Positions 1-7,164 of a stretch of 12,865 bases of DNA are shown piece by piece. Origin of the DNA: Gammaproteobacteria bacterium (lineage in GTDB: Bacteria > Pseudomonadota > Gammaproteobacteria > GCA-001735895); the NCBI GenBank assembly GCA_029882955.1, contig JAOUJX010000072.1, forward strand, positions 1-12,865. Direction: 5' to 3'. Numbering within the stretch: position 1 is the stretch's first letter; the number at the start of each line of letters is the position of its first letter. The position numbers were made by a program, and so were the translations under genes. Below the pieces are notes generated by a model that saw only the letters and a list, made by a program, of their open reading frames with translations, made no database searches and was not told the origin of the DNA.

Positions 1-910
1 TTAAACGCCGCATCCATTGATGTGCTGGATTATTTTGTAACAAGGGGCTCCAGGCCATTTTTAAATCGATAGCCGGGATCTCGAAAGGTGGTTCCTGAAT
101 GACCACGCGGGGATTATCTTGTTGCAGGCGAGCAGCTCTGGTCGGCAGAGTGACTATCAGGTCTTTTTGCTCAGCCAGTAACATCGCCGCCTGGTAGTGC
201 CGGGTAAACACCGTAATGTGACGTTTCTTACCCAGATTATTTAACGCCTCGTCTACCCAGCCGAGACGCTGAACATCATCGGGATTGATACCCACCCCGA
301 CACCCATGCCGGTTTTACTCACCCAAACGTGCTGAGCCTGTAAATAGGTTTGCAGATTAAAATTATCGCGAATCGGGTTATCGGCGCTAAACAGACAGGC
401 AAAACTATCTTTCCAGATCATTTTTTCGTGAAACGACTGCGGTATCGAGTCAAATCGATTAATCACCATATCGACCTTACCCTGCTCAACATCCAGAAAA
501 CTGACGTCGCTGGGCGTCATAATATCAAGCGTAATGCCCGGTGCCTCTTCGCGTAAACGCAACAGGATGTGTGGGAAGATAGTCGATTCGGCATAATCGC
601 TGGCCATAATACGGAAAACCCGTTCTGCTGTTTTTGCTTTGAAAGCGCTTTGCGGTTGCACGGCTTTATCGATCGTTGCCAGCACATTGCGTATGATCGG
701 CTGGAGTTCGTTGGCGCGCTCGGTGGGGGTCATACCTTCGCTGGTACGAATCAGTAAAGGATCATCAAATAAAATCCTTAAACGCCGCAAGCCATTACTC
801 ATGGCTGGCTGGCTCAATCCCAAATGACTGGCAGCACGAGTAACGTTGCGCTCTCTGAGCAACACATCCAGGTATCCCAGCAGATTAAGATCAATTCGCT
901 CAGACTGCAT
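1..910 (-). CDS. LysR-family transcriptional regulator (3' end outside the window)
   Basis: The minus-strand frame opens at ATG 910-908 and stays open to the window edge, giving 303 codons without a stop, so only the last residues can be missing (LysR proteins are about 300-320 aa). The N-terminus begins MQSERIDLNLLGYLDVLL and continues through a winged helix-turn-helix with the motifs RNVTRAASHLGLSQPAMSNG (about residues 21-40) and LRRLRILFDDPLLIRT, both typical of LysR. Residues from about 90 onward form the periplasmic-binding-like effector domain; its motifs FRIMASDYAE and DMVINRF resemble the NodD/NahR/LinR branch, which senses small aromatic or carboxylate ligands. A good ribosome site (GAGGG, 5 nt before ATG) supports the start. 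The gene is divergent from the universal stress protein gene; its ligand and targets cannot be read from the sequence. The family call is firm, the branch less so. Confidence 0.93.
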   Translation of the reverse strand, partial: MQSERIDLNLLGYLDVLLRERNVTRAASHLGLSQPAMSNGLRRLRILFDDPLLIRTSEGMTPTERANELQPIIRNVLATIDKAVQPQSAFKAKTAERVFRIMASDYAESTIFPHILLRLREEAPGITLDIMTPSDVSFLDVEQGKVDMVINRFDSIPQSFHEKMIWKDSFACLFSADNPIRDNFNLQTYLQAQHVWVSKTGMGVGVGINPDDVQRLGWVDEALNNLGKKRHITVFTRHYQAAMLLAEQKDLIVTLPTRAARLQQDNPRVVIQEPPFEIPAIDLKMAWSPLLQNNPAHQWMRRL

Positions 911-931
911 TACGCCCTCAAAATATAATAT

Positions 932-951
932 TTATACAATGAATAGTATAA
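932..951. promoter_or_regulatory. inverted repeat TTATAC-N8-GTATAA, candidate regulator binding site
   Basis: A perfect 6-bp dyad (932-937 and 946-951) with an 8-nt spacer lies 22 bp upstream of the LysR start and overlaps its presumed -10. LysR proteins usually bind interrupted AT-rich dyads in their own divergent promoter regions, so this is a plausible autoregulatory site. Its half-sites share GTATA with the GntR operator described below, but the geometry differs. In an AT-rich stretch a 6-bp dyad can arise by chance. Confidence 0.4.
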
Positions 952-971
952 CTTATGGTCATTTGTCTCAA
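943..971 (-). promoter_or_regulatory. candidate sigma70 promoter of the LysR gene
   Basis: On the minus strand, TTGAGA (971-966) and TACTAT (948-943) are separated by 17 nt, about 33 nt upstream of the LysR start codon. Each hexamer matches the consensus at about four of six positions, including the most conserved ones. The -10 overlaps the TTATAC-N8-GTATAA dyad, as expected for an autoregulated LysR gene. The surrounding AT-rich sequence offers other -10-like hexamers, so the exact placement is uncertain. Confidence 0.4.
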
Positions 972-1038
972 TTATAAACGGCCGCGTTGATTTACGTCAC
1001 GACTTTCACTTGTCTACCGTCACTCCCCCGGATTAAAC

Positions 1039-1067
1039 TTGTCATCATTAACCAAATACGATATAAA
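1039..1067 (+). promoter_or_regulatory. sigma70-like promoter of the universal stress protein gene
   Basis: TTGTCA (1039-1044) and TATAAA (1062-1067) are separated by exactly 17 nt, close to the housekeeping sigma70 consensus. Transcription would start near 1074, inside the palindrome at 1071-1089, leaving a 5' leader of about 50 nt. A protein bound to that palindrome would block initiation. The ribosome site for the gene is weak (GGA about 10 nt before the ATG at 1127). Confidence 0.65.
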
Positions 1068-1070
1068 TAG

Positions 1071-1089
1071 TTGGTATACGGTATACCAA
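1071..1089. promoter_or_regulatory. GntR-type operator, copy 1 (TTGGTATACGGTATACCAA)
   Basis: This is a perfect 19-bp palindrome around a single central base, with 9-bp arms. It starts 4 bp after the presumed -10 of the stress protein gene and ends 37 bp before its start codon, so it covers the expected transcription start. Its 17-bp core TGGTATACnGTATACCA recurs upstream of gntR at 9716-9732. FadR/VanR-type GntR proteins bind short palindromes containing GGTATACC-like cores, so the GntR protein of this window is the natural candidate to bind here as a repressor. Binding itself is inferred. Confidence 0.75.
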
Positions 1090-1126
1090 ACCGCTTTCAG
1101 TTCGCTTATCCGATGGATTTTCACCA

Positions 1127-1990
1127 ATGACAATTAAAACAATTATCTTACCTATTCGCGAGAGTGACGTCGCAGATTCACTGATGGAAACGGCCATTTG
1201 CATGGCGATACGCAATAATGCGCACCTGGACCTGCTCTATGTGCAAAATGAGCCGGAGCATCTGGTACCGTTTGCTACGCTTGGAGTATCCACCAGCATG
1301 CGTCAGTCTATAATCGAGTCGGCATCGGCTGCGGCTATCAAGCAGGGAGAAGACCTCAAACAGCGATTTCAGGCTCTTTGCGAACGTCTCGACATGAAAC
1401 AGTCAACCCGCTGCGAAAACCCGGGTGAGCCCTCGGCAGAGTTCTTAATACGCCGTGGTATTCGCAACGAATTGATTGCGCTTTACGGCCGACTGGCTGA
1501 CCTGATCATTGTCCCTCAACCACTCAGCGTTTCTCCACCCCCCAGTTCTTTTGAAGCAGCACTTCGCGACACCGGTCGCCCGGTACTTATGGTGCCACGT
1601 AAAAAAATTCTGGTAGATGCCGGCAAAACACTTGCCATCGGCTGGAATGCGAGCAAGGAAGCAGCTCAGGCGATGGCCGCAGTCATGGGTAACCTGCAAA
1701 GGGCAGATAAAGTTTATGTCCTGGAGTCAGAAAAGCGAATGCAGAATCCACTCAACGCCATAGAAGCATGTGCCTATTTAAAATGTCATGGCGTGGCCGC
1801 CGAACCTGCGGCTTTTAATGTCGGCAAGCAGTCGGTCGGCGAAGCCTTGCTGACTAAAGCCAACGAACTTAACTGTGATCGATTAATCGTCGGCGGTTAC
1901 AGTCGCTCTAAATTGCGCAATATGATTATGGGCGGGGTTACCGGGCATCTAATGGCTAATTCTGATATTCCGGTGATATTGGTTCACTAG
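1127..1990 (+). CDS. universal stress protein, two tandem UspA domains
   Basis: This 287-residue cytoplasmic protein has two Usp (alpha/beta Rossmann-like) domains. The first spans about residues 1-158, beginning IKTIILPIRESDVADSLMET and ending PVLMVPRKK. The second spans about 165-287, beginning KTLAIGWNASKEAAQAM and ending IPVILVH. The nucleotide-loop region VGGYSRSKLRNMIMGG (255-270) keeps the distal Gly pair but has Arg at the third position of the usual G-x2-G-x9-G motif, so ATP binding is uncertain. Usp proteins generally help cells withstand starvation or toxic metabolites; no specific reaction is implied. A sigma70-like promoter and a GntR-type palindrome precede it, which suggests co-control with the catabolic operon. 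Its stop codon TAG (1988-1990) overlaps the stop of the converging kinase gene. Family assignment is firm; the physiological role is inferred. Confidence 0.92.
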   Translation: MTIKTIILPIRESDVADSLMETAICMAIRNNAHLDLLYVQNEPEHLVPFATLGVSTSMRQSIIESASAAAIKQGEDLKQRFQALCERLDMKQSTRCENPGEPSAEFLIRRGIRNELIALYGRLADLIIVPQPLSVSPPPSSFEAALRDTGRPVLMVPRKKILVDAGKTLAIGWNASKEAAQAMAAVMGNLQRADKVYVLESEKRMQNPLNAIEACAYLKCHGVAAEPAAFNVGKQSVGEALLTKANELNCDRLIVGGYSRSKLRNMIMGGVTGHLMANSDIPVILVH

Positions 1991-3801
1991 GAGTCTGCCA
2001 GGCACTCCCTGATATCCCCCATAACATGTTGCCGCAGGCCGGGAGGGACCGGGTACGCCTCTCCCTCCGGGCACTTATCGAGGTCATTTGCCACCCCGGC
2101 GGCAATAGCCTGAAACCCGGGTCTAACATCGTCATTTTTCAACATCTTACGAATCAACTGCTTATCGACCCACTTTAAAACCCCCGATTCCATGACGGCA
2201 TATACCAGGCCCGACTGACAATCGACAAAACTAACCCGGGACAGCTTTCTAGCACATTGAACCAGGAAATCTGTGTTAGCTTCGGCGGATAATTCCGAGT
2301 CGCAGGGATGGACTTCGTCCGGGTTTCTGGCCTCAATATTTATTTTGGTATAACGCACGATATCGAGCATACCTTTGATATCAAGAATAAACATTTCGCT
2401 GTTTATACCAAAAGCGATGGTGCGTGGTTTGTCACCGTAGGCGACACTATTATCGAGATATTCGTAATATACTTTTTTCTCCTTGTGCAATGCCCAGGTG
2501 AAAAACAGGTCAGGTATACCTTTAAAAGCTTCAATATTATGGTCTAAAAGGTCATCAACCGGTTTAAACCTACCGACCTGGAGACCTCTTTTCCAGGCAC
2601 GTTCTACGGTAGCTTCAGGGGGTGTCACCAGAAATAACAGGTAAACCGTATGGCCAAAGCGGGTTAGCAGATTACTGCCCTTCTCGGCACCGAGACCATG
2701 TGCAAAGGTATTGAAGCGAAATCGATCTATAAGCAAATGCGATAAACCACCATGCTGTGATTTATAGTTGATATACCGGTCGAATTTCTGATCCAGCATC
2801 GCTACTTCTTCACCGGCTAATGTTCCCGCGTATCGAGTAGCCGGACCTAGCGACTCATAATCGAGCAAATATTTACGCCATATATCGGGGCTAATTAGCG
2901 CGAAGTCCTGCCAGTCGAGTCCCAGTTTTTCGGTGTGCTGATGCTGTAAAGGACGCATCGTGCTTTTACCCGCCGCAGAAGAACCCTTAACATTAATCAG
3001 CACCGGCTCTTTTTGTGCCGGTAAAAGACGATAACCCTCGGTTTTAGCAGCCTGCTTTATCCAGGGGGCGATCATTTCGCCGATTTGTTCGCTACCATAG
3101 TTGTTACAGACAAAACACGTGACAAGAGAAGTGAGCAAAGCCTGATCACCCATTATGCGACCATGTTTCATCAGGATGGCATTAGCAACCTTGCCTAGCT
3201 CAGAATATACCGACTGCAAGAGTGGATCGTTACCCGCCTCGGACTTTTTACGCCAGCCCGCCAATAACTGTTGATTGCGCTCTTCGATACTTTGCTGGCT
3301 TGCTACTTTTTTCGGCTTTTTACCGGTTCCGAATAAACCGGCAAAGCTAAATCGCCTTGCTTCTCTGTCGGTATTTTCCGGTTTAGCAAACAGACTGGTT
3401 GATAGCTCGTTATCGACGATAGCCCGCACCCGCTGATCGAAATCATTGAACCAGTCGATGATTTCGGGCATATGGGGCATGATGTACTGACGATGAATTG
3501 TCGCAGCGGCATTTCGAAAATTGATACCCAGGTCTTCGTATTTCGAACCATCCGAAATAAATATATCGGCAGAGACACGTATCAGCAATTCGTGAACCAC
3601 GAGTCGCTCCGGTCGTATTCTCACGACCTGATGGGAACTCAGGCCGGTGAAATCACTGAGTTCTGTCGCCGTATCCAGGCTGGTGAAAACATTTTCCGGG
3701 TTGAACATCGTCGATAGCGGCAGATACTCCGCCGGCAACGTCGATTCAATGCCGGGGTTCCAGGCATGAGTCTCATCCTGCTCTGGAACTTCTCCCACCA
3801 T
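1987..3801 (-). CDS. large zeta-toxin-like P-loop kinase of unknown function
   Basis: The 604-residue protein has a P-loop NTPase domain in its middle. It shows Walker A GSSAAGKST (273-281), a zeta-like acceptor segment SPDIWRKYLLDY (304-315) where zeta toxins have a conserved Asp and Arg, a Walker B-like strand HLLIDRFRF (355-363), and an Arg-rich lid TVERAWKRGLQVGRFKP (398-414). Zeta kinases phosphorylate small molecules such as UDP-N-acetylglucosamine. The roughly 265 residues before the P-loop are mostly helical, with a basic linker near 160-175, and I do not recognise them. The roughly 130 residues after the kinase core are also unassigned. No signal peptide or membrane segment is seen. 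No antitoxin-like small gene is adjacent; the gene follows the PanE-like gene by 15 bp, as the last gene of the operon. It may be a metabolite kinase rather than a toxin. The start at 3801 has a distant AGGA; Met32 is an alternative start. Confidence 0.75.
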   Translation of the reverse strand: MVGEVPEQDETHAWNPGIESTLPAEYLPLSTMFNPENVFTSLDTATELSDFTGLSSHQVVRIRPERLVVHELLIRVSADIFISDGSKYEDLGINFRNAAATIHRQYIMPHMPEIIDWFNDFDQRVRAIVDNELSTSLFAKPENTDREARRFSFAGLFGTGKKPKKVASQQSIEERNQQLLAGWRKKSEAGNDPLLQSVYSELGKVANAILMKHGRIMGDQALLTSLVTCFVCNNYGSEQIGEMIAPWIKQAAKTEGYRLLPAQKEPVLINVKGSSAAGKSTMRPLQHQHTEKLGLDWQDFALISPDIWRKYLLDYESLGPATRYAGTLAGEEVAMLDQKFDRYINYKSQHGGLSHLLIDRFRFNTFAHGLGAEKGSNLLTRFGHTVYLLFLVTPPEATVERAWKRGLQVGRFKPVDDLLDHNIEAFKGIPDLFFTWALHKEKKVYYEYLDNSVAYGDKPRTIAFGINSEMFILDIKGMLDIVRYTKINIEARNPDEVHPCDSELSAEANTDFLVQCARKLSRVSFVDCQSGLVYAVMESGVLKWVDKQLIRKMLKNDDVRPGFQAIAAGVANDLDKCPEGEAYPVPPGLRQHVMGDIRECLADS

Positions 3802-3816
3802 TACATTTTAAACATC

Positions 3817-4824
3817 CTAATCCAGTGGACGTTCTTTAATGTAGACCGACTCTTCCTGAATTTTCTTGTTCAGTAGACTGACGCAGGCATAAAGCGCTTT
3901 AAGCGCCGGTGTGGCAACCCCGGTCATTTCACCCAGTTCGATGACAACACCCAGCATACCGTCAATTTCCAACGGTTTACCGGCTTCGACGTCCTGTAAC
4001 ATTGATGTCTTGTGCTTGCCAACGCTGGCTGCACCGTCAATACGTCTCTCGATAGTGACACGGAATGAGGCGCCCAGCTTTTCCGCAATTTGCTGCGCTT
4101 CGGTCATCATCATAGTCGCCAGTTCACGCGTTAGCGGATATTCACAAATATCGACCAGGGTGGAATGCGTTAGCGCACTGATTGGATTAAAGGTCAGGTT
4201 ACCCCATAATTTCAACCAGATTTCTGAACGAATATCGGTGAGTACACGAGATTTGAAGCCCGCTTCCTCAAACAACGTCGATACCATTTTCAACCGATCA
4301 GATTCGCTACAATCCAGCTCGCCAACCGGAAACTTATCGCCTTCGACGTGCTGGATCACACCCGGCTCGGCGATCGTTGCCGCTGGATAAGCGATACAAC
4401 CGATTATATATTTTGGATCGATGCTATTCGCAAGCACCCCGCCTGGATCAACGGTTTCAACTGTACGGTTTTTATATTCGCCGCCATTGCCCTGAAAATA
4501 CCACCAGGGGATACCGTTCTGCAACGCCACGATGACCGTATCGGGGCCGAGCATGGTTTTCATATCCTCAACCACAGGCGCTATCTGGTGAGCTTTAAGC
4601 GCGAGTAATATAATGTCCTGAACTCCGCATTCCTTCATGTCGTTGGTAGCAAATACATTCCTGACGTTGGTTTCTTCGCCAGACTGCCGGAGGGTTAAAC
4701 CATTCTCCTTAATCGCCGCCAGATGTGGGCCACGTGCTATCAGCGAAACCTCGTGTCCCTGCTCTGCAATACGAACACCCATGTAGCCGCCTATCGCGCC
4801 AGCGCCAACAACACATACTTTCAT
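3817..4824 (-). CDS. ketopantoate reductase (ApbA/PanE) family oxidoreductase
   Basis: This 335-residue NAD(P)H-dependent reductase reduces a 2-oxo acid to a 2-hydroxy acid in its characterised relatives (2-dehydropantoate to pantoate). The N-terminal Rossmann motif is VVGAGAIGGYMG (5-16). Lys77 lies in LALKAHQ, followed by LQNGIPWW (101-108). The helical C-terminal domain carries the catalytic Lys205 and Asn209 in IWLKLWGNLTFNPISAL and the conserved SMLQDVEAGKPLEID. It is slightly longer than E. coli PanE (303 aa), with extra residues around 107-130 (GGEYKNRTVETV) seen in paralogues outside pantothenate synthesis. GGAGA eight nt before ATG 4824 supports the start. It lies 57 bp after the formyltransferase gene and 15 bp before the kinase gene. 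In this operon it may interconvert a 2-oxo and a 2-hydroxy acid substrate rather than make pantoate; that is inference. Confidence 0.88.
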   Translation of the reverse strand: MKVCVVGAGAIGGYMGVRIAEQGHEVSLIARGPHLAAIKENGLTLRQSGEETNVRNVFATNDMKECGVQDIILLALKAHQIAPVVEDMKTMLGPDTVIVALQNGIPWWYFQGNGGEYKNRTVETVDPGGVLANSIDPKYIIGCIAYPAATIAEPGVIQHVEGDKFPVGELDCSESDRLKMVSTLFEEAGFKSRVLTDIRSEIWLKLWGNLTFNPISALTHSTLVDICEYPLTRELATMMMTEAQQIAEKLGASFRVTIERRIDGAASVGKHKTSMLQDVEAGKPLEIDGMLGVVIELGEMTGVATPALKALYACVSLLNKKIQEESVYIKERPLD

Positions 4825-4881
4825 GATAGAAATCTCCGATTGATATCGATTAATTAGATAAAAAATCTTCCAGCGCTGGAT

Positions 4882-5799
4882 TTAGGTGCCGAGCATATGC
4901 CCCACTTTCAAGTCGCTCGAAGCTGCAAATTCGGCAGCAGACACTTTCGCACCACCAGCCCGCACTCTGGCAACCATAATACCACCCGCATCTCCGGCGG
5001 ACACTAGAATTCCTTCGTCACCGATAGATTCAATACGACCGGCTTCACCTGCGACACTATCGACTCGACGGCTATCGTAAATCTGCACTGTCTCTCCATC
5101 AACCAGGGTCCAGGCACCGGGCTGTGGATTACCGGCACGAATAATGTTGTAAATCTCAGTGGCGGGTTTGCTCCAGTCGATCTCCGCCTGCGCTTTACCA
5201 AACCAGGATTCGTAGCTGCCTTCATCCAGATTCTGAACAATTCTGGGGGCGGTACCGGCCTTGACCAGGTCCAGAGATTCGATCATCGCATCGACTCCCA
5301 TCGGATAGAGCTTTTTAAAGTAGATATCGCCGAGGGTTTCGTTGGGGCCGATTTCACACTCCTTCTGCATTAAGATATCACCTTCATCCAGCCCGTCATT
5401 TGGCCAGAATATACTCAATCCGGTGCGGGTCGCGCCCATTGCTATCGGCCAGTTAATCGACGACGGTCCACGATGCATCGGCAATAGGGAAGGATGATAT
5501 TGAAATGAACCCAATCGAGGCGCATTAACAACCGCTTCGGGAACAAATAACAAAACATAAGCCATCATGCAGACGTCCGCTTCAAACGACTTCATCAGCT
5601 CCAGCGCCTCGGGTGTTTTCCACGAAGCCGGTTGATGAACCGCTAAACCTTTTTCCAGCGCCAGTTCTTTAAGCGGATCTAATGGCTTGCCTTCTTTATC
5701 GGGGGCAGTACAAACCGCGACGACATTTTCATTTCTCTCAAGGAGACGTTCGAGTACGGCGCGGCCGAATGCCTGTTGTCCGTGAACTACTATTCGCAT
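4882..5799 (-). CDS. formyltransferase / 10-formyltetrahydrofolate hydrolase-like protein
   Basis: The 305-residue protein has a formyltransferase N-domain (about 1-205) and an Fmt-like C-terminal domain (about 206-305). The motif YHPSLLPMHRG (101-111), followed by SSINW and then FWPNDGLDEGD and LMQKECE, resembles the hydrolase domain of animal 10-formyl-THF dehydrogenase (ALDH1L1, recalled as YHPSLLPRHRG, GLDTGD, LLQKECE) more than methionyl-tRNA formyltransferase. His102 and Asp138 are 36 residues apart, the same spacing as the catalytic pair of that enzyme. The Asn of the usual N-x-H triad is Gln100 here; ALDH1L1 also lacks it. The likely reaction is hydrolysis of 10-formyl-THF to THF and formate, or transfer of formyl to another acceptor. 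No aldehyde dehydrogenase domain is fused. AGGAG nine nt before the ATG supports the start. It lies between the CoA-transferase gene (31 bp upstream) and the PanE-like gene, in a pathway expected to make formyl-CoA. It is not the housekeeping fmt, as no def gene is adjacent. Confidence 0.85.
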   Translation of the reverse strand: MRIVVHGQQAFGRAVLERLLERNENVVAVCTAPDKEGKPLDPLKELALEKGLAVHQPASWKTPEALELMKSFEADVCMMAYVLLFVPEAVVNAPRLGSFQYHPSLLPMHRGPSSINWPIAMGATRTGLSIFWPNDGLDEGDILMQKECEIGPNETLGDIYFKKLYPMGVDAMIESLDLVKAGTAPRIVQNLDEGSYESWFGKAQAEIDWSKPATEIYNIIRAGNPQPGAWTLVDGETVQIYDSRRVDSVAGEAGRIESIGDEGILVSAGDAGGIMVARVRAGGAKVSAAEFAASSDLKVGHMLGT

Positions 5800-5830
5800 A
5801 ATGATCTACTCCTGAAACTATAGTTAGTGT

Positions 5831-7081
5831 TTATACAGCACCGGATTCATGGATTTCGGCTATTTCTTCCGCGCTATAACCCAGGACGTCGGCGAGGATT
5901 TCGTCGGTATGTTCACCGAGTAATGGCGAACGCGTGACTTCAACCTCTGTATCGGAAAGTTTGATAGGACAGCCCACAGTCAAATACTTGCCGCGCTCCG
6001 GATGATCGACCTCGACGATAGTACCGGTTTCGCGTAGCGAGGGTTCCTCGGCTATTTCCTTCATAGATAATATCGGTCCGACCGGTATGTCGAGTGGATT
6101 ACAGATATCCATGACTTCGTATTTTGTCTTGGTCATGGTCCATTTTTCGATCTCTTCGAAGATCTGGTTCAATTTTGTCAAACGCGCGGGGGGCGTCGCA
6201 TACTCTGCATCTTCTTTCCATTCCGGCTTGCCGATAACATCACAGATTTTCTGCCATACCGCTGCCTGGGTGATGAAATAGGTATACGCATTTGGATCGG
6301 TTTCCCAGCCCTTGCATTTTAATATTCGACCTGGCTGACCACCACCCGAATCGTTACCAGCACGAGGCGTGGCTTCGCCAAATTCAATACCCTCACCATA
6401 CTGGGAATACTCCTTTAGCGGTCCGTGTTGTAATCTTTGTTGATCACGCAATTTAACTCGACAGAGATTGAGTACGCCATCCTGCATCGGCGCCAGAACC
6501 TTCTGCCCGCGCCCGGTTTTCTCACGTTGCAATAATGCAGTGGTAATACCTAGCGCCAGGTGCAAGCCGGTGCCCGAATCACCAATCTGAGCGCCGGTTA
6601 CCACGGGTGGTCCATCGCGGAAACCCGTCGTTGACGCAGATCCGCCAGCGCATTGCGCAACATTTTCATACACCTTGCAATCTTCGTAAGGGCCGGGACC
6701 AAAACCCTTAACCGATGCCATGATCATGCGCGGGTTTAATTCCTGGATACGTTCCCAGGTAAAACCCATTCGATCGAGGGCACCCGGAGCAAAGTTTTCT
6801 ACCAGCACGTCACATTCTTTTACTAGACGCTCAAGCACCTTTTTACCGGTCTCGTTTTTAGAGTTAAGAGTTAAAGAACGCTTGTTATGGTTCAACATGG
6901 TGAAATAAAGGCTGTCAGCGCCCTCAACATCGACCAATTGCTTGCGGGTCGCATCACCCACACCGGGTCGCTCCACCTTGATAACATCAGCACCCATCCA
7001 GGCAAGTAGCTGTGTGCAGGTAGGCCCGGACTGGACATGGGTGAAATCTAGAATTTTAAGACCATCTAGTGCTTTGGACAT
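5831..7081 (-). CDS. frc: class III CoA-transferase, formyl-CoA transferase (Frc) type
   Basis: This 416-residue cytoplasmic enzyme moves CoA between carboxylic acids; Frc uses formyl-CoA as donor and oxalate as acceptor. Similarity to Oxalobacter formigenes Frc (428 aa, recalled from memory) is high along the whole chain: LDFTHVQSGP (11-20, with Gln17), SLYFTM, NKRS, GALDRMGFTWE (100-110), KVYENVAQC, GAQIGDSGTG with the catalytic Asp168, NLCRVKLRDQQRL, GGGQPG, LKCKGWETD and LLGEHTDEIL. Two differences stand out. Trp48, which lines the Frc active site, is Gln48. The segment before the glycine loop is 12 residues shorter, and the loop itself reads SGGGQ instead of GGGGQ. AGAGG six nt before the ATG supports the start. 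It lies 83 bp after the ThDP lyase gene, with a terminator-like hairpin in the gap, and 31 bp before the formyltransferase gene. The family is near certain; oxalate as the substrate is not. Confidence 0.93.
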   Translation of the reverse strand: MSKALDGLKILDFTHVQSGPTCTQLLAWMGADVIKVERPGVGDATRKQLVDVEGADSLYFTMLNHNKRSLTLNSKNETGKKVLERLVKECDVLVENFAPGALDRMGFTWERIQELNPRMIMASVKGFGPGPYEDCKVYENVAQCAGGSASTTGFRDGPPVVTGAQIGDSGTGLHLALGITTALLQREKTGRGQKVLAPMQDGVLNLCRVKLRDQQRLQHGPLKEYSQYGEGIEFGEATPRAGNDSGGGQPGRILKCKGWETDPNAYTYFITQAAVWQKICDVIGKPEWKEDAEYATPPARLTKLNQIFEEIEKWTMTKTKYEVMDICNPLDIPVGPILSMKEIAEEPSLRETGTIVEVDHPERGKYLTVGCPIKLSDTEVEVTRSPLLGEHTDEILADVLGYSAEEIAEIHESGAV

Positions 7082-7113
7082 GGTAAACCTCTAACTTGAA
7101 TAAAATATGACCG

Positions 7114-7152
7114 AAAGAAAAGCCGCCTGTCGTGCCTGCACGAAGGCGGCTT
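7114..7152 (-). terminator. terminator-like hairpin between the lyase and CoA-transferase genes
   Basis: On the minus strand, a 9-bp GC-rich stem (AAGCCGCCT, 7120-7128 pairing with 7144-7152) is extended by an inner 6-bp stem (7130-7135 with 7138-7143) around one bulged base. It is followed at once by TTTTCTTT. This is a good Rho-independent terminator for transcripts leaving the lyase gene (stop at 7165). The next gene is only 83 bp further on in the same direction, with a good ribosome site and no obvious new promoter, so it probably acts as a partial terminator that lowers expression of the distal genes. Confidence 0.75.
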
Positions 7153-7164
7153 CGCATTAACTAA

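Noticed and set aside
2512..2521. AGGTATACCT palindrome resembling a GntR operator
   Set aside because: It lies inside the kinase coding region, is only 10 bp long and lacks the two-arm GTATAC-n-GTATAC layout of the promoter copies.
2308..2547. 79-codon plus-strand frame opposite the kinase gene
   Set aside because: It is a shadow of the long minus-strand coding frame, whose kinase motifs are clear, and has no ribosome site or family features.
1987..3801. zeta/epsilon toxin-antitoxin module
   Set aside because: Only the kinase core is zeta-like. There is no small antitoxin gene on either side, and the gene is placed as the last member of a metabolic operon.
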